A stretch of DNA of 64,000 bases from Cladosporium sp. IMV 00045 (lineage: Eukaryota > Ascomycota > Dothideomycetes > Cladosporiales > Cladosporiaceae), in contig MSJI02000794.1 in the NCBI GenBank assembly GCA_001931905.2, positions 1 to 64,000 on the forward strand, in the 5' to 3' direction. Below are positions 1-9,888 of this stretch, one piece after another; the stretch's first letter is position 1; every line of letters starts with the position of its first letter. The translations under genes and the position numbers were made by a program. The notes beneath the pieces were generated by a model. That model was given only the letters and a program-made list of their open reading frames with translations, made no database searches and had not been told where the DNA came from.

Positions 1-1051
1 CAAATCTTCAAAGAAGGTGAACAGGCTCGGAATCATGCTTTGAATTGAGAGTAGGTTCGCGAGAACTACGGAGCGATCGCTCTCGCAGGTCAGCGTTGTG
101 AAGATCTTATTCGTTTTGATCATATCATCGATGGTTTCGGCATCAGCACTTGAATGGTGTGGCGCAAGGCTTTGGAGTTGTTCGACGCTGCTGGCGTCCA
201 CAACATTGCGTACGTCTATATTCGCAGTGATGCTTGTCCATGTCGCTGAGATGTAGCCAAGATAAGCCAATAACTCCTGCAACCACGAATCAGTCTAGCC
301 CGTATGCAACCTGTAATCGGGTTCCTCGACCTTACCTCGTCACACTTCAGACATAGAAGTCTGTGCAGTGACCCAAGCTTGACGGGTGCCCATAGTCCGG
401 GCCACGAAAGCATGCCGTCAAAGGCATTTGCAAAGCGTACGTCTTTCAAAAGTTGTCTAAGATCCTTGCGCTTGGTTTCTGTGAGTCTGGCCCACCATTT
501 GAGCTCGTTAGCTTCATCATCGGCGAGACTATACTGCCGTATCTTATAGAAGATCTCGCCGTCGCAGGGGGGTTTCTCATTGGTGTATTCTTCTCTCAAG
601 CGCAGGCGAGGGGACGACAAGAGGTCTGCTCTTATGTTAGCTTTGAGTATTGCTGTCCATTTCTTGACATACGATCGGAATATACTCTAGCGATCCACCA
701 CTGATCGTTGGCATCGAGGAACTTCTGGGCCGCCCGAATACGGTGTTGTCCTGTGAGACATTTGAGTGAGCCGACGTCTAGAATGGGTCGAATCTTCCAC
801 GTCTGCTGCGGAGTGTTATGGAGACATTGTGGCGATAGTCCATCAAGTTGACTGTCAGTGGCGAGTACATCGATGTAATTACGCTCGTCCAGTCGTTGGC
901 AGCCTTCTAGTTGGAATATTCGAGTTAGGCGAAGCACATTCTGGGGAAGAAAAGCGTGGTTCGCGTCATATTGTAGATCGCTTAGTGCTACTCTTGCTAA
1001 GCCTTTGAACTGCCCATGCTTCGCGTAGGCATGATTTACAACCTCATCCAT
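1..1051 (-). CDS. DUF3723-family protein, partial (3' end beyond left edge)
   Basis: Unknown function. Read on the minus strand as three exons: 1051-673, 628-336 and 276 to beyond base 1. Introns are 629-672 (44 nt) and 277-335 (59 nt), and the frame holds across both. Family signatures include LTGQHRIRAA followed by DQWWIARVYSD in exon 1, and EEYTNEKPPCDGEIFYKIRQ across the start of exon 2. Exon 3 ends IPSLFTFFEDL at the window edge, a typical DUF3723 block. The GQHR segment is reminiscent of ParB-like folds (inference). The ATG at 1051 is the first usable start; the real N-terminus could be slightly different. The gene is divergent from the patatin-like gene at 1336. DUF3723 genes are known as recurrent auxiliary cargo of fungal Starship elements. 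No stops or frameshifts are visible in the coding part present. Confidence 0.85.
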
Positions 1052-1335
1052 GACTTTCCTAATTTCAAGCGTAAATGTTAATGATCAAGCGTGCTGGACC
1101 TATCTTAACATTAAGCTGCACGAGTATATGCTCAATCATGTACATTCCGGGTTCTGCTTCCCGATTCCTGGAACACGGATTCAGGATCCGGGATGCCGAC
1201 CAAATTTTGCCAGGGCGACGCAATGCGACATATATGAGATGCAGGTGTAACGCTCGTTCATACTTTGTCGGACAGCGCCTTGCAGCAAGTCTGTCAATTG
1301 AAGCTCTTCAATTCCAAGAAACATCAGTACGAAAA

Positions 1336-4300
1336 ATGGCGCCATGTAATCTTTGGCTAAGTCTCGCAGTATCTCGTACCGCTGCAACGATTGCCGAGTA
1401 CAGTGACGCGTTTGATGGGCTGGACCTTCTACCTTCCTCGCACCCTTCACTCACAGTAATGATTGGTAAGAAAACAAAGTCCGAATTATTGAACGGACTT
1501 GCCCAAAGACCAACCAAAGACCCTATTCCACGCTTGCACGGTCAAGCATACCTGTACACGGATAGATCCAGCAAGACCGACGCACCAAATGTCTACGTAG
1601 ATTATGAATTGCAGTCATGGGACTATGCACAGCCAAACGAGATTTCGGGCTTTGGCCTGCCACAGAGACATACGATCGATCTTCTTGCACAGAGCGGCGA
1701 GACTTGGTCGAGGCGGCGAGTAGGAAATATGATATGTGGCCTTGGTATTGCCTCCCTGTGTGACACTGTGTGCTATTTCTCCATGGATCTAGGAGGGATA
1801 CGGGCGGTAGCAGCTTCGCTTGCCGAGCATTTACTATTCACTCCTTCCGCCGAGATCCCTTTCTCGGCTTTGCCTAGAGTGCTCGTGGTGGTCGAGACTA
1901 TGGCTCGGAATTTCGACTCACATGCCACTGAGGCTCGCATTCTTGCCATGACAGAGGAAATATGGAGACGGAGTTCTCCCGACACTGGTGACAGTTTCGC
2001 ATCAAGGCTGAGGGCTCACTACTACGATATTCGTGTGATCGGGCTGGCAAAGCGGAACAAACCTCATCAGAGATGCATGCAACTCCGGAAGCGTCTACAA
2101 TTCATCAAACGAGAAGTGCACTTTTCAAGACTTCTTGCTGGATTCAGATATAAGAGAGACCACTTACTCTTCTTCGCTAGCAAATTGATCGAGAGTGTAA
2201 ATCCATTGCATGCGAAGCCATTCTCGTTTATAAATACGTCTAGGCCGAGTGGATTCAGCTCGAGTGGCCTTGCAAGTCACCTTGAAGACTTGATCTCACT
2301 GGTCCCATCCGAAATATGGCTATGTCATTTGGTCGTGCCGCTGCTTTCTTCAAGTCTGATACTTGCCACTTACCCACCAGGCGCCCATGGTAAGGCTCTC
2401 CTAATCTGTCGCGAGCTCTTCACTAACTTTCCAGGGTTTCCGATAACGATGGTATTCGACAAGGTCTACAGGAGACATTGTATGACGGCAATCAACAACA
2501 CCATCGTACAAAAGGATGGGCGAGACAGCTTCTTCCACAACTTACGTGAGAGACTGCAGCATGATTCCAAACAACTAGAGACTTTCACCAAAAGCGCAGC
2601 CACCACACAGCATCTCCATCGACTTTGTGACTTACATGAGTACCTCAAGACAATTGGAAGCCACAAGACATGTCTTTGCTGTTTGTTTCGACCACCAGAG
2701 AAAGTGCTGTCCTGTGGACATGCATTATGTGATACATGCGTTCGAACATTCGGACAAATGGACTCCGAATGCAAAGATGACTTCAAAATGCCCGGTTGCA
2801 TCCTCTGCGGAGAGCGAAATCAAAAGTCTGACATTTCACTGATGCCTGCAACAACAGGCGTAAGATTGTTGAGCCTCGATGGTGGAGGAATAAGAGGTGT
2901 CATACCTCTGGTATATCTCCAACACGTGCAGGAGATTCTCGCTGAGCTAGAGATCCCACTCCGCAGTATGTTCGACTTTGTCTGTGGGACCTCAGCCGGT
3001 ACGTTAGATCAGTAGGCTGCTACACATACTAGAACTTATGAAGCTAACGCTAGTCAGGTGGTTTAATTGCCATTGGCATCTTCATCATGTGCTGGGACGC
3101 AGGTGAAAGCCTCGATAAGTTCGAAGAGCTTGCTCGAAAAACATTCAAGGGCTCACACGGTACCTTTGGACGAATGCAGCAGCTCGTTATCTCATACCTT
3201 CGAGACTGTAGATACAGTTCTCTCGCTATCGAAGAATCATTTCAATCGGCTTTTGAGGAGCAGAAAGAGGTTAGCCTATTTAATCCTTTGACAAACGACA
3301 CGAAAGTTGCTATCACAACTACTACTGCCAAAGAAAGCGCCGCATGTATCTTTTCTAACTACAACGGCGGAGAGCGCCCCAAGGAGATAGGTATGTTCAC
3401 ATTTATACGCTTCAGCAGTTCCACCACTCGCAATGCTAATTCAAATAGGTTATAGTCTTATTCGGGCGAAGAAACCGGAGAATGACATCCTTGTAAGCGA
3501 GGCGTAAGTAACAGTAGCAACTGTACTCTGCACAAAACCAATACTAATAGACAGCAGAGCTTCTTGCACATCTGCTGCGCCGTGGTACGTATCTCAAGCT
3601 CTAGTGTCTTTCCTCCTGACTGCATTGTTCTTACCTCGAGTAGGTTTTTCAAACCTCGACTGCTGCAGAATCTAGGAACTTTCCAAGACGGTGGTCTCCA
3701 TTATAATAACCCATTGAACATTGCAATATGGGAAACTAAGTATATATGGCCTGACAAAATAATCGACTTCGCTCTATCTATTGGTACTGGTACTTCTGAC
3801 CACGACTCGCACAGCTTCTGCGCAGATGCATACTCGCCCGTTAAAGACCGATTCCTTTCCAGACTTTATAAGACTTTCATGAAGAGTCTTGACGGAGAGA
3901 GAGTATGGAGAGAGATATATAACTCCTTGACCGAACGTGAGAAGCACCGCTACCATCGTTTGAATCTGCCCATTCAGGGCAAGGAGCCTACCTTGGACGA
4001 CATCATGGCAATTGACACACTGAAAAGACAGGCAAAGAGCTGGATTGCTACTAGCCAGAGATTCCAGTCATCACTCGACTCGATGTATGCTTCGATGTTC
4101 TATTTCGAACTCGCGGATCGCCCTACTTACATCGATAACGCCTACAGGTGTATCGGACACATTTACTGTCGCGTCAACATACCTTTGCGAGGCCGCCGAC
4201 GCTTTTACGAAATGCTTGACTCTACGGCGTCATATTTTTTGGTGTTAGGAGAGCCGACACGATGCGTTGATTACATTCCCACTTGTTCGGAAGTGCCGCC

Positions 4301-4505
4301 TTTCAAAAGGAAGATTCAATTCATCGTTGAGACCTTGGATGATGACATTGGTATCACGCTACTAGGCTTGACATCTTCTCCCATGACGATTAGCGGATTG
4401 CCACAGACCGCTAAAGAGATTATGCGGATGCAACAGCTTCAATCGCCGTTCGGGAGGGCAGACTGTAGACCAGAAGAGAAGACACTGCCACCTACTCCCA
4501 TCTGA
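1336..4505 (+). CDS. RING + patatin-like phospholipase protein
   Basis: Predicted acyl hydrolase of the patatin-like family. Exons 1336-2998, 3058-3390, 3449-3503, 3555-3584 and 3644-4505 give about 980 residues in one continuous frame. The N-terminal 400 residues have no motif I recognise, except VMIGKKTKSELL, which may be a decayed P-loop. A RING-type cysteine array lies at about residues 446-495 (CLCC, CGHALCDTC, CILC). The patatin domain follows: oxyanion loop DGGGIRG near residue 515, nucleophile elbow GTSAG near 551 (interrupted by intron 1), a TSAAP segment, and the catalytic DGG in FQDGGLHYNNP. The catalytic Ser-Asp dyad is therefore intact. The open frame extends upstream to 1075, so the start is uncertain; 1336 is a good ATG. 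Patatin-like proteins of this type are known Starship cargo and are often fused to NLR modules elsewhere; no NB-ARC is seen here. Confidence 0.82.
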
Positions 4506-4862
4506 AAGCCGAACGGACTTTCATCTAATGGCAAGATGCCAAGAAATGTAGAGTAATCTGGTGGCCTGGTCGAGTGGCTTCGGTAGAAAAACCAAATTTG
4601 CAATCAGGGGGAACATGGCTTCAGTGGCGTATGTAATAGAGCTGATAGAGTCTTAAGGTAGCCCGTATCGAGGTGAGATCTATGAGAACGAATGTTTCAA
4701 GGCTGTCGCATCTGGTATTAAGAAATCGCATCGAGCACTGACCAATGCCGACCGGATAGACCCGGTCATAGATGGCTCGTGCTTTCGCCGTCTGACAGTA
4801 GGCTTCGCGCCACCCCAACTTCACAGCTTTGGTATGTATTCAAGATATCCTTTACCGTGGCG
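4506..4862. other. Intergenic, 357 bp
   Basis: This gap separates the patatin-like gene from the JmjC gene. No RNA gene or repeat was seen. A minus-strand frame of 67 codons here has no support. Confidence 0.4.
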
Positions 4863-7565
4863 ATGCTATCCCCTTTTGAATTCCTCGACGAAGTACATCA
4901 ACAGGTAACGCGCAGACCCCAGCAAGCTCGGCACATCTACGAAAAGGCTCGTGACCGCATTCTGTCACATCACAAAGATGCCGTCGATTGTGCTGCCGCC
5001 TTGTTCGATGCCGCCACCTCATTCTTCAAACATCCACCCGTGAATGCTGAGTGGCAGGTATTGATCAATGTCCGAGATAGCTTTGACAAATCAATCCCTT
5101 CTACTGATGAAATGCGTCACCGTCGCGCACTGCTGTCTCTGGTGGCTATCTGGTCTTCGGAGATCGTTCGTCATTACGGTTGGGCTGATTCATCTCGAGC
5201 AACCGTAGAGCTACTCAGGCAATGTGCTCTGGCGTTCCCCGATTTTGAATCCCAATTAGTACCGCTTGCAGACTATATAATGGTGCACAGGCATGAGGAG
5301 TCGCTTTTCAATGGTCGTGTGCCGAGCATCGGCGAGCATCACTCCTCTTCGAAAGCTAACCTCGCACACTCACCACTCACGGCATCAGACATTCGCCATA
5401 TTGCCTTTATTGCGAAGCACGGCAACAACGTCGCATTTGTAGCTCATGGTGTAACCATGCACGCAAAATCAGCTCATTCCCCACACGAATTGGAGCGCCA
5501 GCAACGATGGTGTGGAGATGATTCCAGACTCGAGGTGCGCGGCAAAGCGCTCATCACCTTGCGACCGATGCAGACCGATAAGTTTTTCTTGGGCTACGAT
5601 CGCTTCGGGATCCTGGTGCCCAAAAAATTTGCCATCACACCAGTCAAGCGAAGAAAGATAACCGCGAGGACCGAATCACGATTACAAGATGGCTCAGTGT
5701 TCCCAACTTCGCTTGATCACCAAGCAAAGGGGGCGGGAACAGTAAAGGCTATCTCAAAGGGTAGGGAAATTGAGAAGGGAAAAGCAAATCAACTCAAAGG
5801 CGGGCGTGGAGGCAAAGGGAAGCTGGGAAGACGGGCGAATGCTGGCTCACGGGACAAAGTACACGATACGGAACAGGATACACCTTCCGGGAATCCTAGC
5901 GGCAAAACACAAGCCGGCTTGTCAAATGCACCGTGTCATGTCCCCAGACTTGAGATCGAAACCAGGACCGATTCTGGACTCGGATGCTATGGGAAAGCCT
6001 CGGTGTCTGGAAATGGCCTGCAATCAGGTGTTGGTGTTCGAGGTAGGGTAGAAGTTAATGGGCATGGCACCGTGCAGCTGGACTGTTGCGGGGGAAATAG
6101 CCAAAACACCTCTCCAACCCAGATGACAAACGTCAAGTATTTGGTTGACGGTCCTTCCACAAGCCGAACGATCCATTACCAGTCGCCCATCGTAGGCGAC
6201 AACACCAACTCTAGCAAACTGGATCTCAATGCCCTAGACCTCGCTACTGAATCGATTCCCAAAAGTCAGCGCCTTCGCGAAGCCTCAATTGATCATGCTA
6301 TCCGTCGCCGTCACTTAGATCTCGTCAAAGCGTACACAGATCGCGTCAGAGAATATCATGACGACCAACCTGAGTATAGAGTCCGGAACGCCTGGCTAAG
6401 GCCAGCCACACAATGGGCCAAGATTTATGCAAGCCCCGGAAGCGCGATGGGGCATGGAGAATCCGCCGCAGAAGATGATGCTGATGTTGTTTACATCTCT
6501 GGCCAGGAATTCCTCAAACTCTCACAACATGGGAAAACATTTTCAACGCCTGTTGTCATCAAGGAGAAGTTCGCCGATGCCGGTCTTTTCACTCTGACCG
6601 AGTTTGCATCGCTGTTACTGGATAGATATCGTCGGGAGATTATCCAGGTCCGCGCACTTGGCCAGAGCACTACGGAAAGCATGAATGTCTCGGCATTTGT
6701 CGAGATACTACGGGGAGCCGGCCCTGAGCCTGGCAGTCAACACTATGGTCTTAACGCACTGGACTTCCACGGCATAACTGCTTGCTCACGCCCAGCATTC
6801 ACCCACCTACTGCGTTATCGACTCCTGGAAACCTTATCCGAGGCAGCCATCAAAGACGGTCCGAGTAAACGCGTCTCGCGAGGTGGGACACTCATTCCTT
6901 TCGACATCTCAGGATCGCTATCTTTCAATATCTTGGGGCTTAATGGCGCCTTTTCCCCTCCACATGTGGACGCACTTACGGGTACATGGGTGAGAAACCT
7001 TTGTGGGATCAAGCTTTGGATGATTGTGCCAACCAAGGACATGTCAGATAGCGATTGGAGCGAATTTTGTGAAATGGGATCACAATGGGAACCCAATGGC
7101 AAAGAACGCCTCATTGTACTGGAACCCGACGACGTTCTGCTCATGCCACCTGGAGTTCGTGTCATCCACGCTGTCCATACACTCGAGTCGAGCCTCATGG
7201 AAGGGGGTATGATATGGGACGAATTAAACATCCTCAATACTCTATCCCTCTTGGACGACATACATCAACACCAGTGCTCTACCAATGAATCTGCGCCTTA
7301 TCAACTATATAGCATTGTCGCCGAACTAGAGGCCATGGTTCAGGCCGACCAGGCACGTTTCGACTGCCAATCTGCAGACTTCATGACTCGATTCGAAAGA
7401 GGGATAGAGGCTCTTAAGCAAAGGGGATGCGATTGTAGGACATCCAACTGCGACTTGAATCGGTGTCCCTGCTCTTTAGCAGCTCGACGTTGCACACGCT
7501 TCTGTTCCAAGCACACATTCTTGCCTCCTCGGTACAAGAAAACGTGTATGAAGGAGATCTCCTGA
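4863..7565 (+). CDS. JmjC-domain protein with C-terminal CXC-like cysteine cluster
   Basis: Candidate Fe(II)/2-oxoglutarate oxygenase of the JmjC (histone demethylase-like) superfamily, single exon, 900 residues. The ATG at 4863 (MLSPFEFLDEV) is chosen; the frame is open about 28 codons further but without an ATG. Order: helical N-terminal region (1-110), a long low-complexity basic middle (about 255-400, rich in Lys/Arg/Gly, likely disordered and nuclear), then a cupin-type JmjC core at about 660-810. Iron-binding residues visible are H701 and D703 (PHVDAL) and a distal His in IHAVHT (H769 or H772). The last 50 residues carry a dense cysteine array, CDCRTSNCDLNRCPC and RRCTRFCSKH, resembling CXC/pre-SET zinc clusters. 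Substrate unknown. It lies downstream of the patatin-like gene on the same strand. Confidence 0.75.
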   Translation: MLSPFEFLDEVHQQVTRRPQQARHIYEKARDRILSHHKDAVDCAAALFDAATSFFKHPPVNAEWQVLINVRDSFDKSIPSTDEMRHRRALLSLVAIWSSEIVRHYGWADSSRATVELLRQCALAFPDFESQLVPLADYIMVHRHEESLFNGRVPSIGEHHSSSKANLAHSPLTASDIRHIAFIAKHGNNVAFVAHGVTMHAKSAHSPHELERQQRWCGDDSRLEVRGKALITLRPMQTDKFFLGYDRFGILVPKKFAITPVKRRKITARTESRLQDGSVFPTSLDHQAKGAGTVKAISKGREIEKGKANQLKGGRGGKGKLGRRANAGSRDKVHDTEQDTPSGNPSGKTQAGLSNAPCHVPRLEIETRTDSGLGCYGKASVSGNGLQSGVGVRGRVEVNGHGTVQLDCCGGNSQNTSPTQMTNVKYLVDGPSTSRTIHYQSPIVGDNTNSSKLDLNALDLATESIPKSQRLREASIDHAIRRRHLDLVKAYTDRVREYHDDQPEYRVRNAWLRPATQWAKIYASPGSAMGHGESAAEDDADVVYISGQEFLKLSQHGKTFSTPVVIKEKFADAGLFTLTEFASLLLDRYRREIIQVRALGQSTTESMNVSAFVEILRGAGPEPGSQHYGLNALDFHGITACSRPAFTHLLRYRLLETLSEAAIKDGPSKRVSRGGTLIPFDISGSLSFNILGLNGAFSPPHVDALTGTWVRNLCGIKLWMIVPTKDMSDSDWSEFCEMGSQWEPNGKERLIVLEPDDVLLMPPGVRVIHAVHTLESSLMEGGMIWDELNILNTLSLLDDIHQHQCSTNESAPYQLYSIVAELEAMVQADQARFDCQSADFMTRFERGIEALKQRGCDCRTSNCDLNRCPCSLAARRCTRFCSKHTFLPPRYKKTCMKEIS

Positions 7566-7996
7566 GGCCAGGCTTAGCAGTCTAGTGTCTTGCTTTCCGT
7601 TATTATGGTCTGCTACGACAGTCCAAATCGGGAACTGGCTGATTGAATGGTGCAGGCGTGGGGTATTCCTTATGCTTAGGAAATCGAAATAGCGCTTCGA
7701 GAACATGCGGCGGCGGTGGAGCCCATTCTGCCCTTTCTTGCTTTCTGACACTCCCACGTCTCCCTTCCCACATCTCGTATTCGAGCTCTGAGTATTCCTA
7801 CGCAAGCTCAATGCTAGTCTACACGTCTAAGGCCCACGCGGGTGTGGGGTGATCGAAGCCGGAAGCTGCAGATAGCTTGGGCCAAGAATGTTATCAAGAG
7901 GGCAAACAGGCTTTATTTGCGAAACTGAACCGTCTTCCTCTCTCAACAACACTTTGTTTATTATTGTCTCATTTGATCGTTGAACACCACTCAACC
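7566..7996. other. Intergenic, 431 bp
   Basis: Presumed 3' flank of the JmjC gene and promoter/5' UTR of gene C. No motif, RNA or repeat recognised. Confidence 0.4.
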
Positions 7997-8702
7997 ATGT
8001 CTGGAGAATCTAGCTCATTGCCTACTGTTGTTACGTATGAACAAGTGGAACGAAACTTGAAGGTTGAAGACGACTTCAAATACCGATGTTGGCGTGAGCA
8101 GCTTCGTCCAATTCTAGTAGGTGACCTTTTAGCATTTTTATTGCTGGGCCAGACTCACGCGTAGCAGAGAGCCTCATGCGAAGAGTTTCGATACATCACC
8201 TGGAATCGGCAGAGAGATATTTCCAGGACTCAATTCTACTATACCGTCGTATGTGAATCGACATGATATGGGAAGCAAATGCTGACATTGTTTCTGCAAG
8301 TATCACCTCTGGGTTATCGTGCTACGTGCACACGCTTTTCCTGCGGGGACGCCGTCCCTAACATCCGCCGGAGACATCCAGAGGCACGAGATGCCCCATT
8401 TGCACCTACATCTTGAGAAACATTGGGAGATGGCCCAAGACAGATTGAAAAGAGAGCTACGTGACTTGCCAAGTCTGTTTCAATTGGAACATTCGTCACT
8501 TGATTCATTGAAACACACACTTGAGTTGAGCAGGCATTTGTTCACGATTTTGCTAGTGTGGGAGAAACGCAAAACTCTCGAAAGGATTTACTTCTGGCGT
8601 CCGGGTTTCTTTTGGCAACTTTGGGAGGAGGAAGTCAACTTGATCCTCGCAGATGTACAGAACTTTGATTGGGGTAGCTACTGGAAAGATGCTCACATCT
8701 AG
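7997..8702 (+). CDS. Unknown protein (gene C of the C-B-A module)
   Basis: Not recognised. Three exons: 7997-8116, 8165-8248 and 8301-8702, with introns of 48 and 52 nt that preserve frame, give 201 residues. The product is rich in aromatic and charged residues; the C-terminal half has an amphipathic stretch (LELSRHLFTILLVWEKRK) and ends with WEEEVNLILADVQNFDWGSY. No signal peptide, and no clear membrane span. A degraded relative lies at 19792-20013 (shared RLKR, ELxRHLFxI, FW...EEEVN/EEEIN), so this gene appears to belong to the unit that was duplicated together with genes B and A. The first splice junction could also use an acceptor 3 nt further on. Confidence 0.5.
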
Positions 8703-9335
8703 ATAGTCTAGGGATGCGAAATCATCAATCCCGTTCGAGCATTCCTGAAATTTGCCATCACCATCATTGTAGGATCACTAAGCCCATCACGGCTTGGGGT
8801 TTCGGCAATCAACATGCGTTCCTCAAAGCCAGAAGCCAAATTCTTGCTTTACACGCAAGCACGATCGCAGCCCGATGCATCGATCCTTCTCGCGATGCTT
8901 TGAAGTACCGATACGCTGCGGTTTGCCGTGCCGGCAGCATGACAGCTCAGGGCGAAATGCTTCTGGCAAATAAAATCATACCTTCGTGCTTGACATGAAG
9001 CTTTACTTTACTGAGTCAGTGCTTGAGCGGGAAGCAAAAGGATGGTGCACGCTGGGGGGACAATGACCATCTCACTCATCACAAAATGCGTATCGAAGGA
9101 AAGACCAGTAGCTGAGCTCTCTGTAGGCTTTCTGTCTTGCCGCGCTTGTTGTCGCATTGTTACCGCATTGCAAAATGTCGAGCGTGAAGCAGTGAAGTTG
9201 ACTTTGCCTTTACATCTACATCATGCGGCGCTTGCATCGCTGCCAAGATCGGGCCGCGAAACTTCGAAGCAAGCTGTGGGTTATGACATGGCATGCCCAC
9301 AAAGCCGGCGATCATCGACCCGGACACGGAGCAAG
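8703..9335. other. Intergenic, 633 bp; upstream flank of gene B
   Basis: The last 150 bp or so (from about 9190) align by eye, inverted, with the sequence upstream of B' (to about 19310), so the segmental duplication includes this flank. The rest shows nothing recognisable; the open frames here (8714-8998, 9042-9515) lack support as separate genes. Confidence 0.45.
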
Positions 9336-9888
9336 ATGCCAGATCCCACGATCATACAAGCAGCCATTGATAGCAGTTTGTGCAAAACTGCCGCGGCCGA
9401 ATTGAAGGATTCCGTTGCTATCAAAGAGCAGAATCAATACGCCAAGCTTGAGCTAACCGCGACTTGCGCGGACATTGCCCGAGAAGCCCATAAGGTCAGT
9501 TATACACCCGTTTGAATCCTTCGAAGCGATGCTAAAGGATACTAAGGCGCACGGGGCCCGTGTAAGCAGCGTGGCAGGAGAGAGCGTCCAGCCTTACGCC
9601 TTGATGATAGTCAACTTTCGAGAGCCGACAAGCACATCACCGAGAACACCTGAACCACCCCAAAATGTCTACCTTGCTATTGCGCTTACGACTTTGAACG
9701 CTGAGACTGGAATCCTCAATCTCTTCCCAAGAAACGATAGCCAAGGAGGAACCGGACAAGAAGCAGTGCTGGAGCCTGGAGATGGCATTATCTTCTGCGG
9801 CGAAGACGGAAATCCAAGGGGAGGTGGAGGAGGTGGTATCGTCCTTATGATTCGTTATCAGAGAAAAAGTTATAACCCTCAGGGGTGA
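9336..9888 (+). CDS. Unknown protein (gene B), convergent with gene A
   Basis: Not recognised. Exons 9336-9494 and 9547-9888 (52-nt intron) give 166 residues. The N-terminal 53 residues are helical with spaced cysteines (SSLCKTAAAEL, TATCADIAREAHK). Exon 2 is strand-rich: VYLAIALTTLNAETGILN, then EAVLEPGDGIIF, a glycine run and GIVLMIRYQR. The EPGD turn and Gly-rich strand recall small cupin or beta-helix folds, but this is inference only. The copy at 19171-18621 has the same exon lengths at the 5' side (159 nt), the same intron position and about the same size, which strongly supports the gene model. The coding end overlaps the coding end of gene A on the other strand by 44 bp (9845-9888). 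Confidence 0.68.

Noticed and set aside
1140..1200. Third copy of the repeat at 30531 and 34550
   Set aside because: Only TTCCTGGAA and a CGGATTCAGGATC-like stretch agree; too short.
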